This document shows positions 1-4,995 of a stretch of 5,415 nt of DNA, piece by piece. This DNA is from Lachnospiraceae bacterium (GTDB lineage: Bacteria; Bacillota; Clostridia; Oscillospirales; Ruminococcaceae). The notes under the pieces are model-generated. The model had not been told where the DNA came from, did not search any database, and worked only from the letters and a program-made list of their open reading frames with translations. Position 1 is the first letter of the stretch; each line of letters opens with the position of its first letter. The DNA is taken from positions 1 through 5,415 of the forward strand of contig JAMPFE010000107.1 of NCBI GenBank assembly GCA_023664705.1. Reading direction: 5' to 3'. A program made the translations under genes and the position numbers.

Positions 1-18
1 CTTCTTCTTGTCCGCCAC
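1..18 (-). CDS. Start of a gene running off the left edge (partial, unknown)
   Basis: Only the first six codons are inside the window, reading MADKKK from a GTG start at 18-16. The start is supported by a ribosome binding site, GAGGGGG, seven bases upstream, and by a consensus promoter about 30 bases further up. A short basic beginning of this kind is common in many cytoplasmic proteins and does not identify a family. The alternative GTG codons in the same leader open with less plausible residues or sit inside the ribosome binding site. The gene is certainly too short here to name. Confidence 0.6.
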
Positions 19-46
19 ACAGTCACCCCCTCGCTCGTCTAAAGAC

Positions 47-75
47 ATTATACCATATTTAAAACGAATAGTCAA
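47..75 (-). promoter_or_regulatory. Sigma-A promoter of the left-edge gene
   Basis: On the minus strand, TTGACT (75-70) and a perfect TATAAT (52-47) are separated by exactly 17 bases. Transcription should begin near base 40, leaving a leader of about 20 bases before the GTG at 18. It is one of the two best promoters in the window; the other, upstream of the leucine-rich repeat gene, has the same two hexamers and the same spacing. Confidence 0.8.
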
Positions 76-121
76 GTGCTTTTTTGAAAATGCACATCAG
101 CCTACTGGCAAGAATAATCAG

Positions 122-145
122 AGCCGATCTCTCATGAGATCGGCT
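122..145 (-). terminator. Hairpin terminator after the DUF6809-like gene
   Basis: A perfect 10-bp stem, AGCCGATCTC (122-131) with GAGATCGGCT (136-145), closes a 4-base loop nine bases beyond the stop codon of the gene at 154-417. On the minus strand it is followed by a moderately T-rich stretch (TGATTATTCTT), so the tail is weaker than in a canonical intrinsic terminator. It also separates that gene from the promoter of the left-edge gene. Confidence 0.65.
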
Positions 146-153
146 ACCTTTTA

Positions 154-417
154 TCAAAGCTCTTTCAGCATTTCAAGCATAAGCTGTGCGCCCGCGCGAA
201 AACCGACCGAAAAATGGTGATACGCACCGAGACTTATCTGCTCCATCTGAGCGTTGTGGTATTCTTCCATAAGCTGTGCCAATTCGGGATAACGCTCAAG
301 GATTTTTGCCTTAACCTCGTCCACCTTATCGCCTGCTCTGTAGTATTCAGAGCAATTTACGTCTACTTCATCGAACGGCACTTGACTGCCGAAAAATAAG
401 CCTTCTAAAATGTTCAT
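154..417 (-). CDS. DUF6809-like small protein
   Basis: This encodes 87 residues beginning MNILEGLFFG. The start at 417 is preferred over the in-frame ATG at 432 because GGAGG lies about eight bases upstream of 417, and the earlier ATG overlaps that site. A beginning of the type MNILE-x-L-[YF]-[YF]-G, a middle helix rich in acidic residues, and an ending with F-x-x-G-F-x-x-G-A-x-L-x-x-E match my recollection of the DUF6809 family. Those proteins are about 90 residues long, found in Clostridia, and have no established function. The protein is acidic, has no signal peptide or membrane segment, and is probably cytoplasmic and largely helical. It appears to be a single-gene unit: a hairpin terminator follows directly. 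No convincing promoter was found upstream, although TAAAAT and TATAAA sequences occur at 440-470 on the minus strand. The ORF is likely real; the family name is less certain. Confidence 0.7.
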   Translation of the reverse strand: MNILEGLFFGSQVPFDEVDVNCSEYYRAGDKVDEVKAKILERYPELAQLMEEYHNAQMEQISLGAYHHFSVGFRAGAQLMLEMLKEL

Positions 418-720
418 TGATGTATCCTCCATTACGAGAAAAATTTTAGCAGAGATACACCATTTATATTAAACCCGTGTTCTTTATTTGTTCTAAAGCA
501 AACCGCTTTTCGGTATCTTTAACAATTCCGCGTAATCCCTCATTTCAAGCCAAATTCAAGCAAAAAGGTTTAAGTATCTTTTGGTCAATTTCAGCTACTT
601 TTCGTAAAATAGTTGACCAAAAGTTGTCCACAAAACAGCAAGATAGTCGAAATTATTGCAAGAGCTGCCGACCGTTCGGCGGTTCATTTTTACGCACAAC
701 AAGAAATTTCAAAAACCTAC
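418..720. other. Non-coding stretch with an inverted repeat and a small hairpin
   Basis: No gene is supported here. An ORF on the plus strand (477-746) lacks a ribosome binding site and overlaps the promoter of the next gene. The stretch contains an 11-bp inverted repeat (578-623) and a 7-bp stem at 665-671 with 676-682 around CCGT. It also contains a single sequence resembling a DnaA box, TTGTCCACA, at 624-632. The presumed minus-strand promoter for the DUF6809-like gene must lie in the first 100 bases. Confidence 0.6.
578..623. repeat. 11-bp inverted repeat CTTTTGGTCAA / TTGACCAAAAG
   Basis: The arms are 578-588 and 613-623, perfectly complementary, and extend inward by a T-G and a T-A pair. 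The loop is about 20 bases. The repeat stands about 100 bases upstream of the promoter of the TnpV-like gene, not directly over it. It could be an operator, a recombination or nicking site, or a chance palindrome in AT-rich DNA. Confidence 0.55.
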
Positions 721-749
721 TTGACATTTACAATTTAAAGTGGTAAACT
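721..749 (+). promoter_or_regulatory. Sigma-A promoter of the TnpV-like gene
   Basis: A perfect TTGACA (721-726) is followed after 17 bases by TAAACT (744-749). The start of transcription would fall near 756, giving a leader of only about 15 bases that is almost entirely the ribosome binding site AAAGGAGTGA. The -10 element departs from TATAAT at two positions, so the call rests mostly on the -35 match, the spacing and the position. Confidence 0.7.
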
Positions 750-771
750 ATAAGTGAAAGGAGTGATCGCA

Positions 772-1206
772 ATGGAAAAGATCAATCAAATTTGGTGCGA
801 GGAGGACGGCGTCTTCTACCCCGAAACCAAGACTGAGAACGGCAGGACGTACAAGCTCGACCCGAAAACGTTCGTGTATCCGGAACAAATGGAACTCGGT
901 CTGACGGACGAGGAACAGGAACTGATGAACGAGGACATAGGGCAGTACGGGGAGAAATGGCGGCAATTTATGAGAGAGAACCACCCTGAGGTGATACCCT
1001 CGCTTGAGGGGCGGCTGAAATGGGAACTGATACCCCGACAAGTTGACAAAGAGGCGTGGGAATATCGGGAACTGCTCCGCAAGCAGTATGCCGCAAAACA
1101 CCCGCGACCCACTGAGTTCGGCGAACTTGTAAAATGGGAGAATACTCTCGGAATGATGATCGACTGCGCGATAATGGAGGACGTGGTGTTGGTTTACCGC
1201 GAATAG
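772..1206 (+). CDS. TnpV-like transposon-associated protein
   Basis: This encodes 144 residues. The ATG at 772 is chosen over the upstream in-frame GTG at 754 because AAAGGAGTGA ends five bases before it and the GTG lies before that site. The order of motifs recalls the TnpV family of clostridial mobile elements: an N-terminal segment with D-G-x-x-Y-P (residues 11-16); a Y-G-x-x-W-R-x-F-M-x-x-x-H-P-E block around residues 58-73; a G-x-L helix pair; then E-L-V-K-W-E-N and a hydrophobic end with E-x-V-V-L-V-Y. TnpV is carried within transposons and integrative elements; its biochemical role is not established. The usual TnpV partners (large serine recombinases) are not seen here, so this is an orphan copy. 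The protein is charged, tryptophan-rich and has no membrane segment. It has its own promoter and terminator and is monocistronic. An unrelated protein of similar layout cannot be excluded. Confidence 0.7.
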   Translation: MEKINQIWCEEDGVFYPETKTENGRTYKLDPKTFVYPEQMELGLTDEEQELMNEDIGQYGEKWRQFMRENHPEVIPSLEGRLKWELIPRQVDKEAWEYRELLRKQYAAKHPRPTEFGELVKWENTLGMMIDCAIMEDVVLVYRE

Positions 1207-1213
1207 AACAATC

Positions 1214-1241
1214 AAGCGGAGGAAAACCCCTCCGCTTTTTT
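1214..1241 (+). terminator. Intrinsic terminator of the TnpV-like gene
   Basis: The stem AAGCGGAGG (1214-1222) pairs with CCTCCGCTT (1229-1237) around AAAACC and runs into a T tract (1236-1241). It begins seven bases past the TAG stop. It is canonical and strong, so the structured region that follows would need either readthrough or its own promoter. Confidence 0.88.
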
Positions 1242-1261
1242 GCGCGCTAAATCAAGAGAGT

Positions 1262-1453
1262 AATTCGGTTTAAGTCAGCAGTTCATCTCAAAGTTCGTTT
1301 CGGAATTTGAGATTTTGCTAGGATTTTTTGAAAATCCTAGCAATAGGGGGATATGATTTCCCGTTGCTCAATGCCAAAGTGATTAGCAACGCTAAACATT
1401 TTGGCTATTGAGTATAGCTAAAATGTTTGAATTGAGCAAATCCGTGCCGAGTT
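1262..1453 (+). ncRNA. Structured element, copy A (candidate RNA or ssDNA signal)
   Basis: Reading from outside in, an outer stem AATTCGG (1262-1268) pairs with CCGAGTT (1447-1453). The first hairpin is ATCTCAAA (1285-1292) with TTTGAGAT (1306-1313), topped by TTCG-TTT-CGGA. The second hairpin is a perfect 13-bp stem, TTGCTAGGATTTT (1315-1327) with its complement at 1331-1343, loop TTG. GATT (1355-1358) and TGCTCAAT (1365-1372) can pair with 1431-1442. The third hairpin has arms 1394-1408 and 1414-1428, 15 bp with one G-T pair, around TGAGT. No long ORF fits, and no promoter was found directly upstream. I do not recognise the family. The structure is read directly from the sequence; that it is transcribed is inference. 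Its wobble pairs are allowed only if the plus strand is the functional single strand. Confidence 0.5.
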
Positions 1454-1770
1454 CAGCGCGCGCTCATCGCAAAAATGAGGGCAAAATTTAGAATTCTCTT
1501 TTCGGTCTTGGTGTGAACTGCAAGGATAAATTAAAACGGCTCAAAAAATTTTGCACCGATTTTCATCTTAATGTCCGTTTCGGAACTTGAGATTTTGCAA
1601 CAATTTTTCAAATCGTGGTCAAAGGGGTCTTAGGGGATTTACCCTAACTCAAGGCGAGATCGATAAGCCCCGCTTGTCAATCTCGCTATTGAGTATAGCG
1701 AGATTGACATAACCCGTAAAATCGGATGCACGAAATTTTTTGAGATCGGTGCGCGTCAACGTGCAAAATT
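1285..1770 (+). repeat. Diverged tandem duplication, period about 280 bp
   Basis: Copies at 1285-1489 and 1565-1770 keep the same order of landmarks. CGTTTCGGAA lies at 1296 and 1576, TTGAGATTTTGC at 1307 and 1587, and GATTT at 1355 and 1636. GCTATTGAGTATAGC lies at 1404 and 1685, and GCAAAATT at 1481 and 1763. The offset stays between 280 and 282 bases. Outside these landmarks the copies differ heavily, so the duplication is old and only particular positions have been kept. Confidence 0.8.
1540..1744 (+). ncRNA. Structured element, copy B (candidate RNA or ssDNA signal)
   Basis: The outer stem is long: 1540-1563 pairs with 1718-1744 through 24 base pairs, interrupted only by a two-base bulge (CG) and a one-base bulge (A). 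Inside it lie a hairpin ATCTTAA (1565-1571) with TTGAGAT (1587-1593) topped by TCCG-TTT-CGGA, and a weaker, mismatched counterpart of the second hairpin of copy A (1595-1622). A small stem TAGGG (1631-1635) with CCCTA (1642-1646) follows. Last is a perfect 15-bp hairpin, arms 1675-1689 and 1695-1709, around TGAGT. The loop context GCTATTGAGTATAGC is identical to copy A while the outer part of the stem is different but still paired. No gene overlaps it. The function is unknown, and it was not matched to any RNA family I can recall with confidence. Confidence 0.5.
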
Positions 1771-1916
1771 CGCCAAACTCAAAACGGACTTGCAACGAAT
1801 GTGCGGGCAAAATCCCCAAAACTCATTAATTCTGTTTGAGTTTACGATGAGGTAATCGCATATAGCAGTGATTTATTTACAGCAAGGCAATATAGAAATT
1901 AAACGTTGACATTAAC
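1745..1916. other. Non-coding tail between the structured element and the LRR terminator
   Basis: No ORF is supported. ATCGGTGC (1745-1752) can compete for GCACCGAT (1553-1560) of copy B. AAACTCAAA (1775-1783) is complementary to TTTGAGTTT (1835-1843), and AAACTCA (1819-1825) to TGAGTTT (1837-1843). From 1845 to 1916 I see nothing beyond AT-rich DNA and an isolated TTGACA at 1906 without a matching -10 element. Confidence 0.5.
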
Positions 1917-1954
1917 AACAAAAAAACAACGGCTCTTTAATAAAAGCCATCGTT
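1917..1954 (-). terminator. Probable terminator of the leucine-rich repeat gene
   Basis: On the minus strand, an AAC-GGCTTTT arm (with a three-base bulge) pairs with AAAGAGCC-GTT. The hairpin is followed by a run of seven Ts (complement of 1920-1926) and more T-rich sequence. It lies about 50 bases beyond the stop codon at 2006. The stem is imperfect but the T tract is strong. Confidence 0.6.
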
Positions 1955-2005
1955 TTCTATTCTGTTTACCCGTATTAAGCTGCTGATAATCAGGGCGTTT
2001 ATTTC

Positions 2006-4372
2006 TCAAACATAATCTATGTTTATTCCGTTATCGGCGGCGTATTTTTCGGCAGCAGAGCCGCGCTCGCAAATTATCGTGAAATCCGCCGTGAGGAGAT
2101 ATTGAGATGAAATCGGATCGTTCCATTTATACTCGGGGTTAGAGCTATATCCGAAAGCCCCATTCTCTATTTTTTCGACCGAAGGCGGAATAAAAACGCT
2201 TTTCAGCATAGGGCAGTTAAAAAAGGCGTGACCTTCTATGCGTTTTACCGATGCGGGAATAGTCACCTTTTCGAGTTTTGGGGAATAGGAAAACGCGTTC
2301 GTGCAGACCAATTCAACATTTTCCCCTATCTCCAATTCCCGAAGTTTGTCATAAGCATCATTGCAATAGGGGGCAATAAGCGTTATTTTCCTGCCGTTGT
2401 ATTCGGAGGGGATCGTGAGTTTTTCTGGAACCGCTCCTTTGTATTTGAGAACGGCGTTCGCGAGTATGACAAGCCCATCCGGCTGATCATCAAGCCACGG
2501 CGTTCCGCTGAAAACGTTGGTCCCCAAGCGCTTGAACGTACAATCCGCGGTGACTTTTTCCAGAGTGGTCACACACGCAAACGCGTTAGCTCCTATTTCG
2601 CAAATATCGCCGTACAATATCACCTCGGTAATATTGTACGGGCTGTCATATCCCTCGCCGTTTCCGAAAGCCTCTTCCACTATCTTTTTGGTTCCCTTTT
2701 TAAAGCGCAGGATCTTTTCGGACGGATCGCGCGCGTAGCCCAAGACCCAACCATCGTGATAAAATATTTCATCGGGACTGTTTTGTTCCAATAAGGTCCC
2801 GTACAATATGTTACCGTTAACGGTCGCGTTTTCGGGTATATTTATCTCCGCAAGCTTTTCGCACCGCCCAAAAGCGCCGTGTCCTATATAACGCAGACTT
2901 TTCGGCAGATGTATCCTTTCAAGGCTTTCGCAGGAAAGAAATGAACCGTTTCCGATATATTTCAAGCCCTCGGGCAAAACGACCCGCCGAAGTCCTCGGC
3001 ATGACTCAAACGCCAGCTCCATAATGGATTTGACGGTATCGGGAATAATTATCTCTTTTAAAGCGCAGCAACCTTGAAACGCACCGCGTAATATTCCATT
3101 TAATCCTTTCGGGAATACGATCTCGGTAAGCCCGGAAAAATTCTTGAACGCGCCGGAACCGATAACGGTTATGCGGTCATCGAGTATCAGCTTTTTTACT
3201 GCGGATCTGTCAAATTCCCCTTGTTCGCTGAAGAATTTCTCATCATACGGCATTTCGCCCTCGCCGAAAAACGTCATTGTGCCGCTCTTATCAAGCGTCC
3301 AGCTGAAATTCTTCCCGAACCCGCCCACAAGGCAGCCCTTTCTTTTCTGCACGGCAAGTTCCTTGGATTTAACGGTATATTTAACGGGATTGTGTTCGTT
3401 GAATTTCACAAGCTCTCTGCCGCTCATTGCCGTGAGATGCGGGAGCGATATCTCCGTAAGATTTTTGCAGCCCGAAAAAGCTCCTTTTTCAATACGTTCC
3501 GTATTGTCGGTCTGCGTGACCGATCTTAGCGAAGTGCAGTTTTTGAACGCACCGGTGTTTATAACGCTCACCCTGTTTTCAAGCGAAACTTCGCGAAGCG
3601 ACTTGCATTCCGCAAAGGCGTTCATACCGATATACCCCGATTTATCCGCGACAATAAATACTCTGACGGCTTTTATATTATCCCGAAAGCTGCTCCACGG
3701 CTGTTCGCCGGGCTGATAAAAATCTTTAACTCCGCCTTGAGGGAGCTGCAGTATCCCGTCCGAAAAACTCCAATTCCAAGTCCTGTATGCGGATCTGCCG
3801 CTTTTAATATTCATATTCATAATATCATCGTCAAAGGTAAAATCGGACTGCGCAACGTCAACGATGCTTTTCGGCAGATTTACACGCATTATTCCTTTTA
3901 CCTTAAACGAACCTCGCGTGATACCTTTTGTGCCGTCCCTTACGGTAAACACCGGATCGCCGCAGTACTCGCCCTTAAAGCCGTAGAATATCTTACCGAT
4001 ATAAACGGGTCCGTCGGGCTGCGATCCGTACCACGCGGTATCTTCTATAGATCCGTCATAAAAATGTTCCAATGTATCGGAGACGACGATCTCGGAAAGG
4101 TTTACACAGCCCTTGAAAGTGCAGAAATTATATCTCACCGTATCCGAAAATTCCACACGCCGAAGATTTGTATAATTTTTCAGTTCAACGCTGATGCTCG
4201 TAATGCCTCGCTCGACCGTGAACGTCTTTACGGTCTGCGCGTATTCGTCCCACGGCATTTTAAAGCTGATGTGCGGTTTTCCCTCGCCGTATATCACAAG
4301 GTTTCCCTCGTCATCGACCCTCCAAAACGCCTGCGGGTAATCGCCGCATACTCCGTTAGCTATAATTGTCAT
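2006..4372 (-). CDS. BspA-type leucine-rich repeat protein (LRR_5), no signal peptide
   Basis: This encodes 788 residues. The ATG at 4372 is preferred to the one at 4396 because AAGGAGTG lies eight bases upstream of it and inside the longer reading. The protein is built of LRR_5-type repeats of the pattern I-x-x-x-A-F-x-x-C-x-x-L-x-x-[VI]-x-[LI]-P, densest around residues 395-515 and 580-745. Three copies of the module W-x-[VFL]-x-x-x-G-x-L-x-[IF]-x-G-x-G that usually opens BspA proteins occur near residues 17, 200 and 357. Two copies of a P-W-[YL]-x-x-Q-P-D-G-x-V-[YI] motif lie near 114 and 625. The C-terminus (E-R-G-S-A-A-E-K-Y-A-A-D-N-G-I) is the typical family ending. Such proteins are generally surface adhesins or binding scaffolds. 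This one begins MTIIANGVCG, with no basic-hydrophobic signal and no anchor, so cytoplasmic location or unconventional export must be considered. The repeat fold is secure; the ligand is unknown. Confidence 0.92.
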   Translation of the reverse strand: MTIIANGVCGDYPQAFWRVDDEGNLVIYGEGKPHISFKMPWDEYAQTVKTFTVERGITSISVELKNYTNLRRVEFSDTVRYNFCTFKGCVNLSEIVVSDTLEHFYDGSIEDTAWYGSQPDGPVYIGKIFYGFKGEYCGDPVFTVRDGTKGITRGSFKVKGIMRVNLPKSIVDVAQSDFTFDDDIMNMNIKSGRSAYRTWNWSFSDGILQLPQGGVKDFYQPGEQPWSSFRDNIKAVRVFIVADKSGYIGMNAFAECKSLREVSLENRVSVINTGAFKNCTSLRSVTQTDNTERIEKGAFSGCKNLTEISLPHLTAMSGRELVKFNEHNPVKYTVKSKELAVQKRKGCLVGGFGKNFSWTLDKSGTMTFFGEGEMPYDEKFFSEQGEFDRSAVKKLILDDRITVIGSGAFKNFSGLTEIVFPKGLNGILRGAFQGCCALKEIIIPDTVKSIMELAFESCRGLRRVVLPEGLKYIGNGSFLSCESLERIHLPKSLRYIGHGAFGRCEKLAEINIPENATVNGNILYGTLLEQNSPDEIFYHDGWVLGYARDPSEKILRFKKGTKKIVEEAFGNGEGYDSPYNITEVILYGDICEIGANAFACVTTLEKVTADCTFKRLGTNVFSGTPWLDDQPDGLVILANAVLKYKGAVPEKLTIPSEYNGRKITLIAPYCNDAYDKLRELEIGENVELVCTNAFSYSPKLEKVTIPASVKRIEGHAFFNCPMLKSVFIPPSVEKIENGAFGYSSNPEYKWNDPISSQYLLTADFTIICERGSAAEKYAADNGINIDYV

Positions 4373-4505
4373 AACGTTTGCACTCCTTCTTGACATTTGA
4401 TATATTGTTTACCGCCTTGACCGCAAAATGAACATCATATCCCAAAGATACTTATGCTCATCTTTTAGCAAATAAAAAAATTTATCGAGCCATTTTAACA
4501 ATATA
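4373..4505 (-). promoter_or_regulatory. Long 5' leader of the LRR gene
   Basis: From the predicted start near 4499 to the ATG is about 125 bases, much longer than the other leaders here. It contains only very short reading frames, including ATGAGC ending in TGA that overlaps a nine-codon ATGATG frame (MMFILRSRR). Neither has a good ribosome binding site. No strong hairpin or known riboswitch was recognised. The gene's own site, AAGGAGTG, is at the 3' end. Confidence 0.4.
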
Positions 4506-4534
4506 ATTATAACACAAATAAATCGAAAAGTCAA
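4506..4534 (-). promoter_or_regulatory. Sigma-A promoter of the LRR gene
   Basis: TTGACT (4534-4529) and a perfect TATAAT (4511-4506) on the minus strand are 17 bases apart. Predicted transcription starts near 4499. It lies immediately downstream of the doubtful 44-codon ORF, so the LRR gene need not depend on any upstream gene. Confidence 0.8.
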
Positions 4535-4539
4535 TACCA

Positions 4540-4674
4540 TTACAATTTCAAATCTTTAATCAATGTACTCTTCCAAAAGAGCTTGCCTGCTGAATTGTCA
4601 AGGGTTCCTAATGCCCAAAAGAGTATAATTATCGAGTAATCGTATTTCATGTCGAACCTGCGAATTTTATCCAT
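4540..4674 (-). CDS. Small ORF, 44 residues, doubtful
   Basis: The reading begins MDKIRRFDMKYDYSII from an ATG at 4674, with AAAGGAA seven bases upstream. An ATG at 4731 would extend it by 19 residues but lacks such a site. The middle, about residues 12-22 (YSIIILFWALG), is hydrophobic but short for a membrane helix, and the end is basic. I do not recognise it. It could be a genuine small peptide of the element, a remnant of a larger gene, or a chance frame in AT-rich DNA. Its upstream region carries the repeat motifs that also stand before the helix-turn-helix gene on the other strand, which favours it slightly. No clear promoter was found. Confidence 0.35.
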   Translation of the reverse strand: MDKIRRFDMKYDYSIIILFWALGTLDNSAGKLFWKSTLIKDLKL

Positions 4675-4701
4675 AATCCGTTCCTTTCTTGTCAAAATGT
4701 T

Positions 4702-4899
4702 TACAAGGATAAAATACTTGCAACTATCCATTTTAACGCTAATTTGCGAGAATTTTTAATTGAAATAATGCACTGATAAAGCCACTTGCAAATAAATATG
4801 CAAGTCTACAAGGATAAGGCATAAACATCTCATCAAGCCGCTTTATTAAACGCTTTGTTATTTGCGAAAATTCAAAATTTCAATAATTGTATCCTTGTA
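4702..4899. repeat. Repeat-rich control region with three TATCCTTGTA sites
   Basis: TACAAGGATA occurs at 4702-4711 and 4807-4816, and in inverted form (TATCCTTGTA) at 4890-4899. The two direct copies belong to an imperfect tandem repeat in which TACAAGGATAA, AACGCT, ATTTGCGA and AATT recur in the same order with offsets of 105, 114 and 118 bases. ACTTGCA also occurs three times: 4716-4722, 4784-4790, and inverted at 4799-4805. ATAAAGC (4776-4782) is complementary to GCTTTAT (4840-4846), enclosing the ACTTGCA pair. Position upstream of an excisionase/replication pair suggests operators or origin repeats. No gene is present from 4740 to 4995. Confidence 0.6.
4784..4805. repeat. Inverted repeat ACTTGCA-N8-TGCAAGT
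   Basis: Perfect 7-bp arms at 4784-4790 and 4799-4805 flank an AT-only spacer (AATAAATA). Arm spacing of about one and a half helical turns would suit a dimeric DNA-binding protein. A third ACTTGCA stands alone at 4716-4722. Confidence 0.55.
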
Positions 4900-4905
4900 T
4901 ATAAT
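4878..4905 (+). promoter_or_regulatory. Probable promoter of the helix-turn-helix/replication operon
   Basis: A perfect TATAAT (4900-4905) is preceded at 16 bases by only a weak -35 match, TTTCAA (4878-4883). The repeat site TATCCTTGTA (4890-4899) abuts the -10 element, so a protein bound there would be placed to block or help RNA polymerase. The leader would be about 84 bases. A second TTGTCA and TAAAAT at 4923-4945 are only 11 bases apart and are not a promoter. Confidence 0.5.
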
Positions 4906-4953
4906 ACCACAAAATCTTGAATTTGTCAAGGGATTATTGTAAAATGATGTTAG

Positions 4954-4967
4954 CCGAAAAGTTTCGG
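4954..4967 (+). other. Leader hairpin CCGAAA-AG-TTTCGG
   Basis: A perfect palindrome (CCGAAA at 4954-4959, TTTCGG at 4962-4967) in the untranslated leader ends about 17 bases before the ribosome binding site GGAGGT. It is too far from a T tract to be a terminator. It could shield or present the leader RNA, or bind a protein. Confidence 0.35.
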
Positions 4968-4995
4968 AAAATTTCAAAATCACGGAGGTAATTTT

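Noticed and set aside
8..399. Plus-strand frames at 8-220 and 214-399
   Set aside because: They cover a terminator hairpin, a minus-strand promoter and the DUF6809-like gene in antisense; no ribosome binding sites.
624..632. Chromosomal or plasmid origin based on a DnaA box
   Set aside because: There is a single imperfect box without a cluster or an adjacent AT-rich unwinding repeat, insufficient on its own.
477..746. Plus-strand frame of 89 codons
   Set aside because: It starts with GTG without a ribosome binding site, has low-complexity composition without a recognisable domain, and runs into the -35/-10 of the next gene.
748..1215. Minus-strand frames over the TnpV-like gene
   Set aside because: They are antisense shadows of a gene with a good promoter, ribosome binding site and terminator on the other strand.
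1315..1343. The 13-bp perfect hairpin as an intrinsic terminator
   Set aside because: It is not followed by a T tract on the plus strand (TAGGGGG follows). On the minus strand the downstream sequence starts AATCTCAAATT, with no T run.
1285..1770. A CRISPR array or integron-type array
   Set aside because: Only two copies exist, 280 bases apart and diverged, with structure inside the units. There are no short identical repeats with uniform spacers and no cas or integrase gene.
2228..4393. Several plus-strand frames of 70-220 codons over the LRR gene
   Set aside because: They lie fully inside the 788-residue LRR reading frame on the opposite strand and show no domain features of their own.
4961..4969. 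GTTTCGGAA shared with the first hairpin of the structured element (1297-1305)
   Set aside because: Nine bases of identity without the surrounding stems; probably coincidence.
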